This document shows positions 35,369 through 44,791 of a stretch of 64,000 bases of DNA, one piece after another. Within the stretch, counting starts at the first letter, position 1; each line of letters begins with the position of its first letter. The notes beneath the pieces were generated by a model. It was not told the origin of the DNA. It saw only the letters and a list, made by a program, of their open reading frames with translations, and did no database searches. The position numbers and the translations under genes were made by a program. The stretch spans positions 1-64,000 of the forward strand of contig CANGMI010000009.1 of assembly GCA_947455195.1 (NCBI GenBank), read 5' to 3'. Source of the DNA: Pseudomonadota bacterium. Its GTDB lineage: Bacteria > Pseudomonadota > Gammaproteobacteria > Burkholderiales > SG8-39.

Positions 35369-36631
35369 ATGCGCATCCTCTTCGTCTCGCACAGCCATCC
35401 CGGGTTGACCAAGGGTGGTGCCGAAATGGCGGCGCACGACCTCTACACCGAGATGGGCAAGACCCATGAGACCTGGTTTCTGGGCTGCACCCGCGACCCG
35501 AACGCCATGCGCACCGGTGCCCCGTTCAGCCAGCCCTTTGGCGAGCGCGAGTACATCTACGCCTGCGGCGAGTTCGACTGGTTTCACTTTGCCAATCGCG
35601 ACCCGCGCTTTCCGGCGGCGTTCCGAGCGCTGCTGCAGGACTTGCGCCCCGATGTCGTTCACTTTCACCATTACCTCAACATCGGCGTGGAAGCCCTGTT
35701 GATCGCACGCGACACGCTGCCCGAGGCCCGAATCATCCTCACGCTGCACGAGTACCTCGCCCTCTGCAACCACCACGGCCAGCTGGTGACGACCGAGCAC
35801 TACACGCTCTGCAGCCAGGCAAGCCCGAGACGATGCAACCGATGCTTTCCCGATCAGTCCACCAGTGACTTCACGCTGCGCGAGATGTACATCAAGCGCT
35901 TCTTCGACGTGGTTGACCACTTCGTGTCACCCAGCGCTTTTCTCGCCGAACGCTACTGCCAGTGGGGGATCGCTCGCGCGAAGATGTCAGTCATCGAAAA
36001 CCCCTGCCTGCCGATGTCAACCGGTACGGCGTCGGTTGCCCCGCGCGCCCCAGCCGGCACGACCGGCATCGAGCCGCGCGCGCTGCGCGCAGGCTTCTTC
36101 GGCCAGATCTCGCGCCTGAAGGGCATCAATGTGGTCTTCGACGCCGCCCGCATCCTCGACCAGTCGTCAGACGCCGACATCGTGTTTGAAATTCATGGCG
36201 ACTACAGCGGCCAGCCAAAGGCCTTCCAGGACGACTTCATCAGCCGCCTGGCGACCGCCGGGACGAATGTGCGCTACCGGGGACCCTACGACCGCGAGCA
36301 ACTCGCCCGACTGATGCAGACTGTGGATGTGGCGCTCGTGCCGAGCATCTGGTGGGAGAACTCGCCGCTCGTCATCCAGGAGGCGCGCCAGCAGGGGTTG
36401 CCGGTGATCTGCTCGGATATCGGCGGCATGAAGGAAAAGGTACGCCCCGAGATCGACGGCTGGCACTTTCCCGCGGGCGATGCAGTGAGCCTGGCGGGCG
36501 TTTTGAAGGACTTGAGTGCCCGGCGCGAAAAGCTGCACGCGATCGGGAGAGGCAAGCGACACCCATCGGGCAACCGGGCCACGCGAGACCTGCTCGGACT
36601 GCATGAACAGCTGATGAGTTCGCGAACATGA
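35369..36631 (+). CDS. Glycosyltransferase family 4
   Basis: A 420-residue GT-B transferase starting RILFVSHSHPGLTKGGAEMA, with PDVVHFHHYLNIGVEAL, LTLHEYLALCNHHGQLVTTE, a Cys cluster C-x(7)-C-x-x-C (CSQASPRRCNRCF), and a C-terminal domain with GFFGQISRLKGINVVFDAAR, EIHGDYSG and IWWENSPLVIQEARQQGLPV (the E-x(7)-E retaining motif region). A close relative is encoded at 42.1-43.4 kb. Only 3 bp separate it from the previous gene. Confidence 0.9.
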   Translation: MRILFVSHSHPGLTKGGAEMAAHDLYTEMGKTHETWFLGCTRDPNAMRTGAPFSQPFGEREYIYACGEFDWFHFANRDPRFPAAFRALLQDLRPDVVHFHHYLNIGVEALLIARDTLPEARIILTLHEYLALCNHHGQLVTTEHYTLCSQASPRRCNRCFPDQSTSDFTLREMYIKRFFDVVDHFVSPSAFLAERYCQWGIARAKMSVIENPCLPMSTGTASVAPRAPAGTTGIEPRALRAGFFGQISRLKGINVVFDAARILDQSSDADIVFEIHGDYSGQPKAFQDDFISRLATAGTNVRYRGPYDREQLARLMQTVDVALVPSIWWENSPLVIQEARQQGLPVICSDIGGMKEKVRPEIDGWHFPAGDAVSLAGVLKDLSARREKLHAIGRGKRHPSGNRATRDLLGLHEQLMSSRT

Positions 36632-36689
36632 AGACGATGCGCCTGGCAGCGATCGCCCGCGGACATCTCGACCCGGCAGGAGACGCACG

Positions 36690-39419
36690 ATGAACGCATC
36701 AGTGAAGCGACCTTCCGGCACGCCGGGTGCTGAGCCTGTCGTCGAGAAGCGGGTACGCCGCCGCCGGCAGCCATCGACGAACGCCCCGCAAGAACGGGGC
36801 AGACAGCCTGACAGGGTCACCGCCAGGGGCTACATCGATGCCGTCATCAAGGGCCGATTGCACGGGTGGTGCCTTGACGAAGCCAGCAGTACAGCGACCA
36901 CCGTGAGGATCACCATCGATGGTGAACAGACCCTCCTGGCGACCGCAGACCATTTTCGCGCAGACCTGGCCGAGGCCGGTATCGGCACGGGCGCTCATGG
37001 CTTCGTCCTGATCGTCCCTGAGCACTACCGCGACGGCGGCCTGCACGAGTTCAGGTGCGAAGCCCTGCTCGATGAGAGCATTGAAGTGATCAGCGAGCGT
37101 AGCCTGCTGTCAGAATCGTGCCCAAACGACATACAGGGGCGGTTGGAGCGTGTATCCGAGGGCTACGCCTATGGTTGGGCGATCGACCTGCTTCGCCCGG
37201 AGAAACGTCTGGAGCTCCTGATCGAGGAGAACGGCCAGCGGGCTGGACGAGGTCTGGCCAACCTGCCGCGCCCGGACCTGCGGGAGGCACGACTCGGCGA
37301 CGGACGCTACGGCTACAAGATACGTCTGGCACCGGGCGGCAACGCCACGACACGCCGCCTGCTGGTGAGGACAACCGATGTCCCCACCTGCATCGTCGCC
37401 GAATGGCATGGAGAGGAAAGCAGGCAGAACGATGCGAGAAACCGCGCGCGGGCGCGCAGCGGGCCGTCACCACAATCGGCCAGCCAGGAGCGCCCTGCTG
37501 TCAGAGCCCCGACGCAGCAGCGCGTGCGCACCTTCGAGCAGACGCCGTTCTCGCTCGAAGCAAAGCACCGCGAAGACGCGTCAGGAGCGAACGTACGGTT
37601 CGACGGATCGATGCCGGCGATCAGGACCGACGCCCTGCGAGGCTGGTTCCGGATCTGCCACAGAGCGCCTGACGTCAGGACACTCCTCACCCACGATACG
37701 CACGTCGGGCTGCAGTTCCGGGCGAACAAGGGCTTCACCTTCAGCCTCATGCTCGTCGAGCGTGCCGCGAACGACACCACGCGCATTGCGAGACGGATCG
37801 CACGCAAGCTGATTGCCGAGCCTGGCGACAACACTTACACGCTGGCGACAACCTGCCATCAACTGCGCAGCGCGGAACTCGACCAGACCCTCGATGCGGT
37901 CCATTACGCGATCGAGGTCGCCGAGCCGCTCGACATCGAGAATCTGGCCATCGATTTGCGGCTCGAAGTGCCCGTCCCCTCCACGATTCCTTACCAGAAC
38001 AGTGACGACCCGCGCTGCTCGGATCTGGCTGCGCTGAACTCGACGATGCAGTGGCGGTGCCAGAATGACATGACGGGCTGGATGCTCGATGCGGCAGCGC
38101 TGGCGCTCCGACTGGAATGCCTCGAGACGGCAGCCGAACTGATCGACAAGCTCTTGCTGAGCGACTTCACCGATCCCGAGCAACAGCGCGCCTACCTGCA
38201 TTGCCGCGTCAATCTTGCGTTCGCCGAAGGAACGCCCGAGAAGTTGCGCCCACTGCTCTGGGGGGCGAGAGAACTGGTGGCATCCGACGATCGACTGTAC
38301 ACCGCGCTTGCGCTGTGCGAGTCGGGCGATGATGGCGCGTCCACTGCATTTGCGACGCTGCCATCGGGTCGCCTGAACCGTCGACTGCTCTCGGCCTCGC
38401 CGGGTTCACCTCAGACAATCGGAGCACTCTTCAGGACGGCCAACCGCCACGACGATGCGGACACCAGCGTTCTTGCAGCCAACGCGGCCGCATCCCGGCA
38501 TGAAGACATGTTCATCGAGGCCTGGAATCAATATCTGCGCGGCTTCGACCTCGCCGAGCTTGAGGCACTGAGTTTCAAGACGGACAACGTGCTTCAGACG
38601 CTCAAGTTCCCCGCCCGCGCCGGCGTGACAACCGGGCCGATGGTCAGTGTCCTGATGTCAGCCTGCAACGCCTCGACGACATGCACGTATGCGGTTCGAT
38701 CGATACTCGACCAGACTTACCGAAATCTCGAAATACTCGTCTGCGACGACCGCAGCGATGACGACACGGAAGCAGTGCTGCGCGAACTGGCGAAGGATCC
38801 GCGGGTACGGCTCTTCCGTTCGAACGCCAATCAAGGCACGTACCACATCAGGAATGCCCTGATCCGTGAAGCCAGAGGCGAATACCTGACATTTCAGGAC
38901 AGCGACGACTATGCGCACCCGCAGAGAATCGAGAAGCAGGTTTCAGCGATGCTCGAGTCGGATGCCGTGGCGTGCATGACATCGTGGGTTCGGATGCAAC
39001 CCGACGGGCAGACGGCCTTCTTCCTCGATCACGGGTGCCTGCGCCGGTGCCTGGCGAGCATCATGGTCCATCGGTCGTTCCATGATCAGGGTTGGCGCTA
39101 CCGGGGTGTGCAGGTCGGAGCGGACACCGAGATGTATGAAAACATCCGTGTCCAGTTCGGTCCGGGTGCCATCGTCCATGTCCCGCAACCGCTGGTGTTC
39201 GGGCTGTGGTCACCGGCCTCACTGACGCAAACCGCCGGTCTGGAAGCCACCCGGGATGGCTACCTCGCCCCCGCGCGCCGACGCTACGCGGAGACGGCCA
39301 GCCGGTTCCGGTTGCTCGGTGAGGCTATCGTGCCGGAAAGGGTCGTCGAAGAGGCCGTTGAGGCATTCGGAATCTCGCGCCGCGACGCCGGCATCACTCC
39401 AGCAGAGCCTCATAGATAA
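36690..39419 (+). CDS. Large GT2 glycosyltransferase with two accessory modules
   Basis: A 909-residue protein. After a basic start, two consecutive modules (about residues 45-140 and 145-235) each carry a GWCLDEA / GWAIDLLRPE motif followed by an R-x-D-L-x-x-A-[GR]-x-G-x-G-x-x-G[FY] line, the pattern of a beta-sandwich domain that recurs in glycosyltransferases. A middle region (250-640) is unassigned, partly helical and repeat-like. The GT2 domain is at 650-870: VSVLMSACNASTTCTYAVRS, ILVCDDRSDDDT, NQGTYHIRNALIREARGEYL, QDSDDYAHPQRIEKQ. It begins 58 bp after the previous gene. Confidence 0.8.
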   Translation: MNASVKRPSGTPGAEPVVEKRVRRRRQPSTNAPQERGRQPDRVTARGYIDAVIKGRLHGWCLDEASSTATTVRITIDGEQTLLATADHFRADLAEAGIGTGAHGFVLIVPEHYRDGGLHEFRCEALLDESIEVISERSLLSESCPNDIQGRLERVSEGYAYGWAIDLLRPEKRLELLIEENGQRAGRGLANLPRPDLREARLGDGRYGYKIRLAPGGNATTRRLLVRTTDVPTCIVAEWHGEESRQNDARNRARARSGPSPQSASQERPAVRAPTQQRVRTFEQTPFSLEAKHREDASGANVRFDGSMPAIRTDALRGWFRICHRAPDVRTLLTHDTHVGLQFRANKGFTFSLMLVERAANDTTRIARRIARKLIAEPGDNTYTLATTCHQLRSAELDQTLDAVHYAIEVAEPLDIENLAIDLRLEVPVPSTIPYQNSDDPRCSDLAALNSTMQWRCQNDMTGWMLDAAALALRLECLETAAELIDKLLLSDFTDPEQQRAYLHCRVNLAFAEGTPEKLRPLLWGARELVASDDRLYTALALCESGDDGASTAFATLPSGRLNRRLLSASPGSPQTIGALFRTANRHDDADTSVLAANAAASRHEDMFIEAWNQYLRGFDLAELEALSFKTDNVLQTLKFPARAGVTTGPMVSVLMSACNASTTCTYAVRSILDQTYRNLEILVCDDRSDDDTEAVLRELAKDPRVRLFRSNANQGTYHIRNALIREARGEYLTFQDSDDYAHPQRIEKQVSAMLESDAVACMTSWVRMQPDGQTAFFLDHGCLRRCLASIMVHRSFHDQGWRYRGVQVGADTEMYENIRVQFGPGAIVHVPQPLVFGLWSPASLTQTAGLEATRDGYLAPARRRYAETASRFRLLGEAIVPERVVEEAVEAFGISRRDAGITPAEPHR

Positions 39420-39432
39420 GGAGCCGCAACCG

Positions 39433-40161
39433 ATGCCCGCGACCTTTGCTGTCATGGCTACCTACCCGGCGCGCATGCCGTACGTTGGCCGGGCCCTGGA
39501 GTCCATCATGCGTCAGGTGGACAGCGTCTACCTCGTCGCCAACCTCATGTCGAAATCGACGGCAAGAAAGCACATACCGAAGGGTATCCAGGTCATTTCG
39601 CCGCGCGACGACCTGAAAGATACCGGGAAATTCTTCGTTGACTTCGGCGATGAAGACGAGGTGCTGCTCTGCGATGACGACATCGAGTATCCGCAAGACT
39701 ACGTGAGCACCTTGCGTGACCGGTACCTGATGCTGTCAAGCCTGCAACCGATCATCGGGGTGCACGGGGTTGTCTATTCCGACTTCTTTGACGGCAACCC
39801 TTCATCCCGGCTCGTCCATGTCTTCCATCGCGCGTTGGCCGAAGACAGGTTCGTCAATCAAGTCGGTACGGGCACCGTCTTCTGCCGAGGGTTTCAGATG
39901 CCACCGTTTGAATTCATGGCCGATTCACAGCGCTTCGTCGATCTTCGATTCGCCGTTCACTGCCACCGGAATCACTATCCTCGCATCTGCGTCAGTCGAC
40001 CCGCCGATTGGCTGCGCAACCTCGACCCCGCCGATTCGCTGTTCGAGAGCTTCACCCGGGAGTGGCCGGCCCATTGCACGCGGGAAGCGCAGGAAATTGC
40101 AGGCACTCGTCTTCTCCCGCCGCAGCGAGTGCTGACAGGCAGCAATCGCGGGGCCCACTGA
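39433..40161 (+). CDS. GT-A-fold glycosyltransferase-like protein
   Basis: A 242-residue protein beginning FAVMATYPARMPYVGRALES and containing VYLVANLMSKSTARKHIPKG and VLLCDDDIEYPQDYVSTLRD, the latter an acidic D-D-D-I metal site typical of GT2-like enzymes. The rest (QPIIGVHGVVYSDFF, FCRGFQMPPFEFM) supports a small sugar transferase. ATG 39433 is chosen for its AAGGAG 9 bp upstream; an in-frame reading further upstream only mirrors the previous gene. It is separated by 13 bp from the upstream gene and 24 bp from the next. Confidence 0.72.
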   Translation: MPATFAVMATYPARMPYVGRALESIMRQVDSVYLVANLMSKSTARKHIPKGIQVISPRDDLKDTGKFFVDFGDEDEVLLCDDDIEYPQDYVSTLRDRYLMLSSLQPIIGVHGVVYSDFFDGNPSSRLVHVFHRALAEDRFVNQVGTGTVFCRGFQMPPFEFMADSQRFVDLRFAVHCHRNHYPRICVSRPADWLRNLDPADSLFESFTREWPAHCTREAQEIAGTRLLPPQRVLTGSNRGAH

Positions 40162-40185
40162 TGCAGACTCCCTCTGGAACCACAA

Positions 40186-40884
40186 ATGGCAACTGCCGGA
40201 CCCACGAAGCGCCAGACTACCCGGGAGGCCCGGTCGGATTTCGAGCAACTGGCAGCCGCCAAGGCGGCACTCCTTGCCGATCACACGCCGATCGCTGAAG
40301 ACTCAAGCACCTGTTTCGGGCCTTACGACAAATCGACGGATACGATCGGCTCGATCGCACGCCAGAGCCAGCCCTACCACGTACAGCAGGTCTTTTATAC
40401 GCTCACGCTGATGCTGCGCCCGGCACGGATACTCGATCTTGGCACGGCCGTTGGCATGTCCTCTGCGTACCTGGCGGCTGCGCAGGCGTGCGCGGGCGTC
40501 GATGGAACGGTGACCACACTCGACGCATCGCCCGTACGCTTGAAGATCGCGCAACGACTGCACGCATCGGTCGGGCTCGAGAACGTGCGATATGCAAGCG
40601 GCATGGCAGAACAGGATCTCCAGCGAGAACTGGCGCTCAATGACCGATTCGACATGGCCGTGGTCGACGCTGCGCATGGCAGAAAGGGCTTTCTGACCAT
40701 CTACGAATATCTGATCGAAGCCGCGAATCCAGGCGCGCTGATCATCTTCGTGCCTGACGCTCGCCACACGGGGGAGATCGCAAAAGCGTGGGACAAGATC
40801 AAGGCAGACGAACGCTCTGGCTGTGCCACGCAATTGGGCGACCTGAAGCTCGTCTACTGTTACGACGCTTTCGGACGCACGTAA
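40186..40884 (+). CDS. Class I SAM-dependent methyltransferase (O-methyltransferase-like)
   Basis: A 232-residue methyltransferase. The SAM-binding motif is ILDLGTAVGMSSAYLAAAQ, followed by GTVTTLDASPVRLKIAQRL with the acidic ribose ligand, and FDMAVVDAAHGRKGFLTIYE. The overall order matches the Methyltransf_24/O-methyltransferase type. Lying in the middle of glycosyltransferase genes, it probably methylates a sugar or the glycan chain end, which in some systems caps chain growth. Its stop TAA shares a base with the next ATG (TAATG), so translation is coupled. Confidence 0.82.
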   Translation: MATAGPTKRQTTREARSDFEQLAAAKAALLADHTPIAEDSSTCFGPYDKSTDTIGSIARQSQPYHVQQVFYTLTLMLRPARILDLGTAVGMSSAYLAAAQACAGVDGTVTTLDASPVRLKIAQRLHASVGLENVRYASGMAEQDLQRELALNDRFDMAVVDAAHGRKGFLTIYEYLIEAANPGALIIFVPDARHTGEIAKAWDKIKADERSGCATQLGDLKLVYCYDAFGRT

Positions 40885-42116
40885 TGCCCATTGCCGGCGC
40901 CGTCGACGCGGTCTGGCGATCGGAGAGCGGCGCCTGGATGATCATGGGGTGGGCCGCAAGGGAGCTCGACCCGTTGCTCTGCATTGAAGTCAGATCGATG
41001 GGGGGCATGACATGCGCCACGTCTGACAGCGTGGGCCGTTACAGCCGGCCTGACGTAGCCCGTTACCTGGGTGCCGATGAGCGACGGGAATATGGCCTGA
41101 TCGCCCTCATGGTCGAGTCCGATCAGACGGTGATGGCCCACGACGAGGTTCAGGTCATCCTGCGTGGCGTGCATGGCCAGAGCCTCAGTGTCGACCTCGC
41201 GGTGCAGCAGTGCGACGATGGTGACCTGTGCGCACTCGCGTTGACCGCGATCGGTCGCCACTATCCCGAGAGCCTGTCCGAGCAGCGCATGGCCCTGCTG
41301 GCGGCGCTGGCGCCAGGGATCAGTCACCTCCACGCGCGTCACCAGAGCGCCCTGAAGGCCTCGGCCCGTGTCTGGTCGATCGGTCGCAAGAACGCACGCA
41401 TCGCGACCACGATCGTGACGAGAACAGGCTCCGATTACGACGCGCACTTCCTGCTCCCCGCGCTCTGTGGTTCGGGCACGACCCAGGACAGGACCGGTTT
41501 TCTGTTCCTGTGCGATACCGACTCCGAGTGGTCGCTGCACATGCATCGCGCCGAGCGCACGTTCAGACTGACCGGTTGTGCGGTGACCCTTGTGATGTGC
41601 GATCCACGGCTCGGTGCGGCCGGAGCACACAATGTCGCACTTGATCAGATGACATCCGAACGATTCGTGATGCTGCAAGGCGGCCTCTATCCCCGCTCGC
41701 TGCGCGACTGGCAGCGCTGGTTGAACGCAAGCCACGGTGACTACCGCACTGACGCCCGATCGAGTTCCCGCGGTGCGTCGTGTGCTGGCCAGTCCCTCGA
41801 GGCCGCCCGCCCTGCTGACCTGCTCCTGCCCACCCGGCGTACCGCCTACGCCGTGAACCGGCGCACCTTGGCCGAATTGCATGGCTATAGTGAAGCGTAT
41901 GTCTGCGACGGCTACGCCGAACTGGATTTCGACCTGCGATCGCAGTACCAGGGGTGCCCGATCAGTGCACCGCGGCTGCCGGCGCGACAGTTGGCGATGC
42001 CGGAACGGTACAAGGATAGCCATCAACGCGTCGGAGAAATACTCACCGATCGCTTCCTGTTCAACCGCATGCACCCTCCCTCACGCCCCCGAGCGTCGCG
42101 CCGGGTGGCACCATGA
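40884..42116 (+). CDS. Glycosyltransferase-like protein with N-terminal accessory module
   Basis: A 410-residue protein. Residues 1-110 carry the same type of module as in the large GT2 (VDAVWRSESGAWMIMGWAAR, then a R-x-D-V-x-x-Y-L-G line). The remainder is a divergent GT-A-like domain with GSDYDAHFLLPALCGSGTTQ, FLFLCDTDSEWSLHMHRAER and AGAHNVALDQMTSERFVMLQ. The D-T-D is suggestive of a metal site, but the domain is weakly conserved and may be inactive or of a new family. It shares one base with the methyltransferase and overlaps the next gene by 4 bp. Confidence 0.65.
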   Translation: MPIAGAVDAVWRSESGAWMIMGWAARELDPLLCIEVRSMGGMTCATSDSVGRYSRPDVARYLGADERREYGLIALMVESDQTVMAHDEVQVILRGVHGQSLSVDLAVQQCDDGDLCALALTAIGRHYPESLSEQRMALLAALAPGISHLHARHQSALKASARVWSIGRKNARIATTIVTRTGSDYDAHFLLPALCGSGTTQDRTGFLFLCDTDSEWSLHMHRAERTFRLTGCAVTLVMCDPRLGAAGAHNVALDQMTSERFVMLQGGLYPRSLRDWQRWLNASHGDYRTDARSSSRGASCAGQSLEAARPADLLLPTRRTAYAVNRRTLAELHGYSEAYVCDGYAELDFDLRSQYQGCPISAPRLPARQLAMPERYKDSHQRVGEILTDRFLFNRMHPPSRPRASRRVAP

Positions 42117-43444
42117 CGGACAACCGCACACGCCCGAACACGCGGCACGAGGCACCCCTGCCGCGAGTGCTTCTCATCGCGCCCTGGCATCCCCAGGCCG
42201 TACCCGGTGGCTCGCAACTCGTTGCATACTGGCTCTTCAACGCGCTTCATCGGAGCAGGACCCATACACCGTATTTCCTCGCGGGCCTGCCGCACACGTC
42301 ACCGATTTGGAGTCGGCGCCAGAGCATTCGCCGCTTTCACGCGGAGACGAACGAATATGTCTTTCGCACGAGCGCGTATGACCACTTCTGGCAGCGCAAT
42401 GACGATCTCGCCCTGGTGGAATCCTTCTCGCGCTTCCTGATGCGTATCAAGCCTGACATCGTCAACTTCCATCACTTTTCGAATCTGGGGGTGGAGTTTC
42501 TGTCTCTCACGAGGCGTCTCTTGCCCGACGCGAGAATCGTGATGTCGCTGCACGACTCGCTCGCCCTGTGCGCAGCGGATGGGCGCATGATCAAACGGCA
42601 TGGCGGCAAGGCCTGCCAGGGAGCCAGTCCGCGCGCATGCCGCCGATGCTTCCCCGAACACCCCGAGGACCTGACGGCAGTGAGAAAACAGTGGTTTCTC
42701 GGGCATCTTTCAGCCGCAGATGCCTGCGTCACGGTGACCCGGACGAGCCTCGCTCAGTACGAGCAGTGGGGACTTCCTGGCGCCAGACTTGAAGTGATTG
42801 AAAACGGTATCCCGTCGAGACGAAAACCCCGCGCCGCGCGCGCAACCACGAGCTCGCCAGTCGTCATCGGCTATTTCGGGCAGTTGGTCGACTCGAAAGG
42901 TCTCGGTACGCTCCTCACCGTGGCGAGCCGACTCGCCATCGAGAACGCGCAACGTATCCGCATCGAACTCAACGGCGACAACCTCGACTTCGCCTCGGAG
43001 CCGCTTCAGTCCCGATTCAAGGCCATGATCACCCTCGATGACGTGGCCACCCGCACCGAGAATCGAATCATCCGCTACAACGGACCGTATGACGCGCACA
43101 ACGTGATGACGAAAATGCAACGAGTCGACTGGGTGATCATTCCGTCGATCGTGCCCGAGTCGTATTGTCTGGTGCTCTCGGAAGCATGGGCGTGCTCGCG
43201 TCCCGTCATCGTGGCCGATGCCGGGGCTCTCGGCGCTCGCGTGACCGATGGCGACAATGGCGTCAAGTTCCCGCCAGGCAATGCCGATGCGCTGCATGCG
43301 TTGCTGACCCAGGTGGCGCGAGACCCCCAGCTCGCCCGTACGATCAAAGCGGCCATCCGGCCTCCCCGCACGGTCGGTGCGATGCTGACCGAGTATCGTG
43401 CGCTCTACGACAGACTCGCTGCACCCCCACCCGAGGCCAGCTGA
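42113..43444 (+). CDS. Glycosyltransferase family 4
   Basis: A 443-residue GT-B enzyme resembling the protein encoded at 35.4 kb: VLLIAPWHPQAVPGGSQLVA, PDIVNFHHFSNLGVEFLSLT, IVMSLHDSLALCAADGRMIK, Cys cluster CQGASPRACRRCF, VVIGYFGQLVDSKGLGTLLT and PSIVPESYCLVLSEAWACSR (retaining GT4 E-x(7)-E region). It is the last gene of the plus-strand run; the minus-strand run ends 64 bp away. Likely role: sugar addition to the same glycan. Confidence 0.9.
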   Translation: MTDNRTRPNTRHEAPLPRVLLIAPWHPQAVPGGSQLVAYWLFNALHRSRTHTPYFLAGLPHTSPIWSRRQSIRRFHAETNEYVFRTSAYDHFWQRNDDLALVESFSRFLMRIKPDIVNFHHFSNLGVEFLSLTRRLLPDARIVMSLHDSLALCAADGRMIKRHGGKACQGASPRACRRCFPEHPEDLTAVRKQWFLGHLSAADACVTVTRTSLAQYEQWGLPGARLEVIENGIPSRRKPRAARATTSSPVVIGYFGQLVDSKGLGTLLTVASRLAIENAQRIRIELNGDNLDFASEPLQSRFKAMITLDDVATRTENRIIRYNGPYDAHNVMTKMQRVDWVIIPSIVPESYCLVLSEAWACSRPVIVADAGALGARVTDGDNGVKFPPGNADALHALLTQVARDPQLARTIKAAIRPPRTVGAMLTEYRALYDRLAAPPPEAS

Positions 43445-43507
43445 CCTCAGCCGCAAACGCCGTTGGCCAGCCGGGAAGATGCCCCGCCGCGAGACAGCCG
43501 GCCGAGG

Positions 43508-44710
43508 CTACCCGGCGAAGAACAGGACAGCGTTGAGGTGCAAGGGCCTCGGCGCCGACTCATTCACGGCCTGCACCAGAATGAAGCGCGTCCTGAAGTT
43601 GTACGGGAGAGACAGCACGAGGGGCGAATTGTCGTGAGTCGACCCGAAGTGGTAGGAAAAGCTCGCCAGTTCACGATAGGTGACATCGTCATCGCTGCAC
43701 TTGATCACCAACCGGTCAAAACGCGCCTGTTCCCAGAAGAATCGATTCTCCACGAGAATGAGGGAAATCTGCTGGCACGCCTTGAACTTGAACTTCACGT
43801 AGGGTTGACGCTCGCTGCCCGTATGAAAGGTGAACGGCCTGTGGCCACTCGACCGATCAGGGGACTTGAAGTGACAAATCACGTCAGACGCGTCGAGGTC
43901 AGTCGACCATGCCGACGACGACGAGAACACCACGGATTCAAAACAATCCCGGGTCAGCGGTGAGTGAGAGCCATCAAGAAAATTCCGCAGATACTTGCCG
44001 GACTTTCCATGCCTTGTCCTCGCCCGCAAAAGCGCCCGCGACAGCGCAACTTCACGCCCGCCCAGCAGATGACCGTATCGCGAGTAGAGGAGAAGGGACA
44101 GCACGGCCTGATCGTGCCGGTGGCTGCGGAACTCCGGACACTGCGGTTCATCCGCGCCCGGATCGGTAATCAACGACGTGTCCCGGACGAGCGCCAGCCA
44201 GTCGTGAAAGAACTGGCGTGTCTCGGGGCCGATTGTGGCTGAAAGGACAGTGGCAGCCCGCATGGCGCGCGATCGGTAAAGGCCGTCCGGGTCGAGAACG
44301 TCGAGAGTCTTTTGCTTGCAATAGGAGACATGATCGTGACCGGTTCCGGAGCAGATGAACGGGCTCTTCTCGAGATCACGAAAAAGTTCCTCGAAATCCT
44401 TCTTCAGACCCGACTCACACCCGCCATCGCCATAGACCAGGATATCGCCATCGGCGAGTTCGTCGATGGTGCGACAGACCAGATACGGCTTCCAGCACCA
44501 GTATCCGAAACCCCGCTGGTTCGCCCTCATGAATTCGCCGAACTCATGGACAAAAGCGGCATGGTCTGGATGCCCGAACAAGTCCCGATCGGTCACTGCC
44601 AGCACCTTGTCGAAAACCTTCAAATTCCGGATTTCCGCCGAAAGTCGCTCGGCAGCATGGTGGTACTTCTCCTTGCCACCACCAAACGTGAGAAAGCATC
44701 TTGTCACCAA
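43508..44710 (-). CDS. Putative glycosyltransferase with lectin-like C-terminus
   Basis: A 400-residue protein. The N-terminal half has RCFLTFGGGKEKYHHAAERL, RGFGYWCWKPYLVCRTIDEL and DGDILVYGDGGCE, the layout of an unclassified GT-A-like family often found in capsule loci, with G-D-G-G standing where the metal-binding acids usually sit. The C-terminal ~130 residues (VICHFKSPDR, YVKFKFKACQQISLILVENR, FDRLVIKCSDDDVTYRELAS) look like a beta-sandwich carbohydrate-binding or discoidin-like domain. It is the last gene of the minus-strand run, 81 bp after the preceding gene. Confidence 0.62.
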   Translation of the reverse strand: MVTRCFLTFGGGKEKYHHAAERLSAEIRNLKVFDKVLAVTDRDLFGHPDHAAFVHEFGEFMRANQRGFGYWCWKPYLVCRTIDELADGDILVYGDGGCESGLKKDFEELFRDLEKSPFICSGTGHDHVSYCKQKTLDVLDPDGLYRSRAMRAATVLSATIGPETRQFFHDWLALVRDTSLITDPGADEPQCPEFRSHRHDQAVLSLLLYSRYGHLLGGREVALSRALLRARTRHGKSGKYLRNFLDGSHSPLTRDCFESVVFSSSSAWSTDLDASDVICHFKSPDRSSGHRPFTFHTGSERQPYVKFKFKACQQISLILVENRFFWEQARFDRLVIKCSDDDVTYRELASFSYHFGSTHDNSPLVLSLPYNFRTRFILVQAVNESAPRPLHLNAVLFFAG

Positions 44711-44791
44711 AGCACCTGCTCCTCGCTTGTGGCATCCATTGCAGCGAACCTGCCGGTCAGGTCGGAGACCCGTTTTACGAACGCCAGAGAA

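Noticed and set aside
39256-39432. Upstream extension of the small GT-A-like gene
   Set aside because: It mirrors the end of the previous gene in another frame; the AAGGAG before 39433 decides the start.
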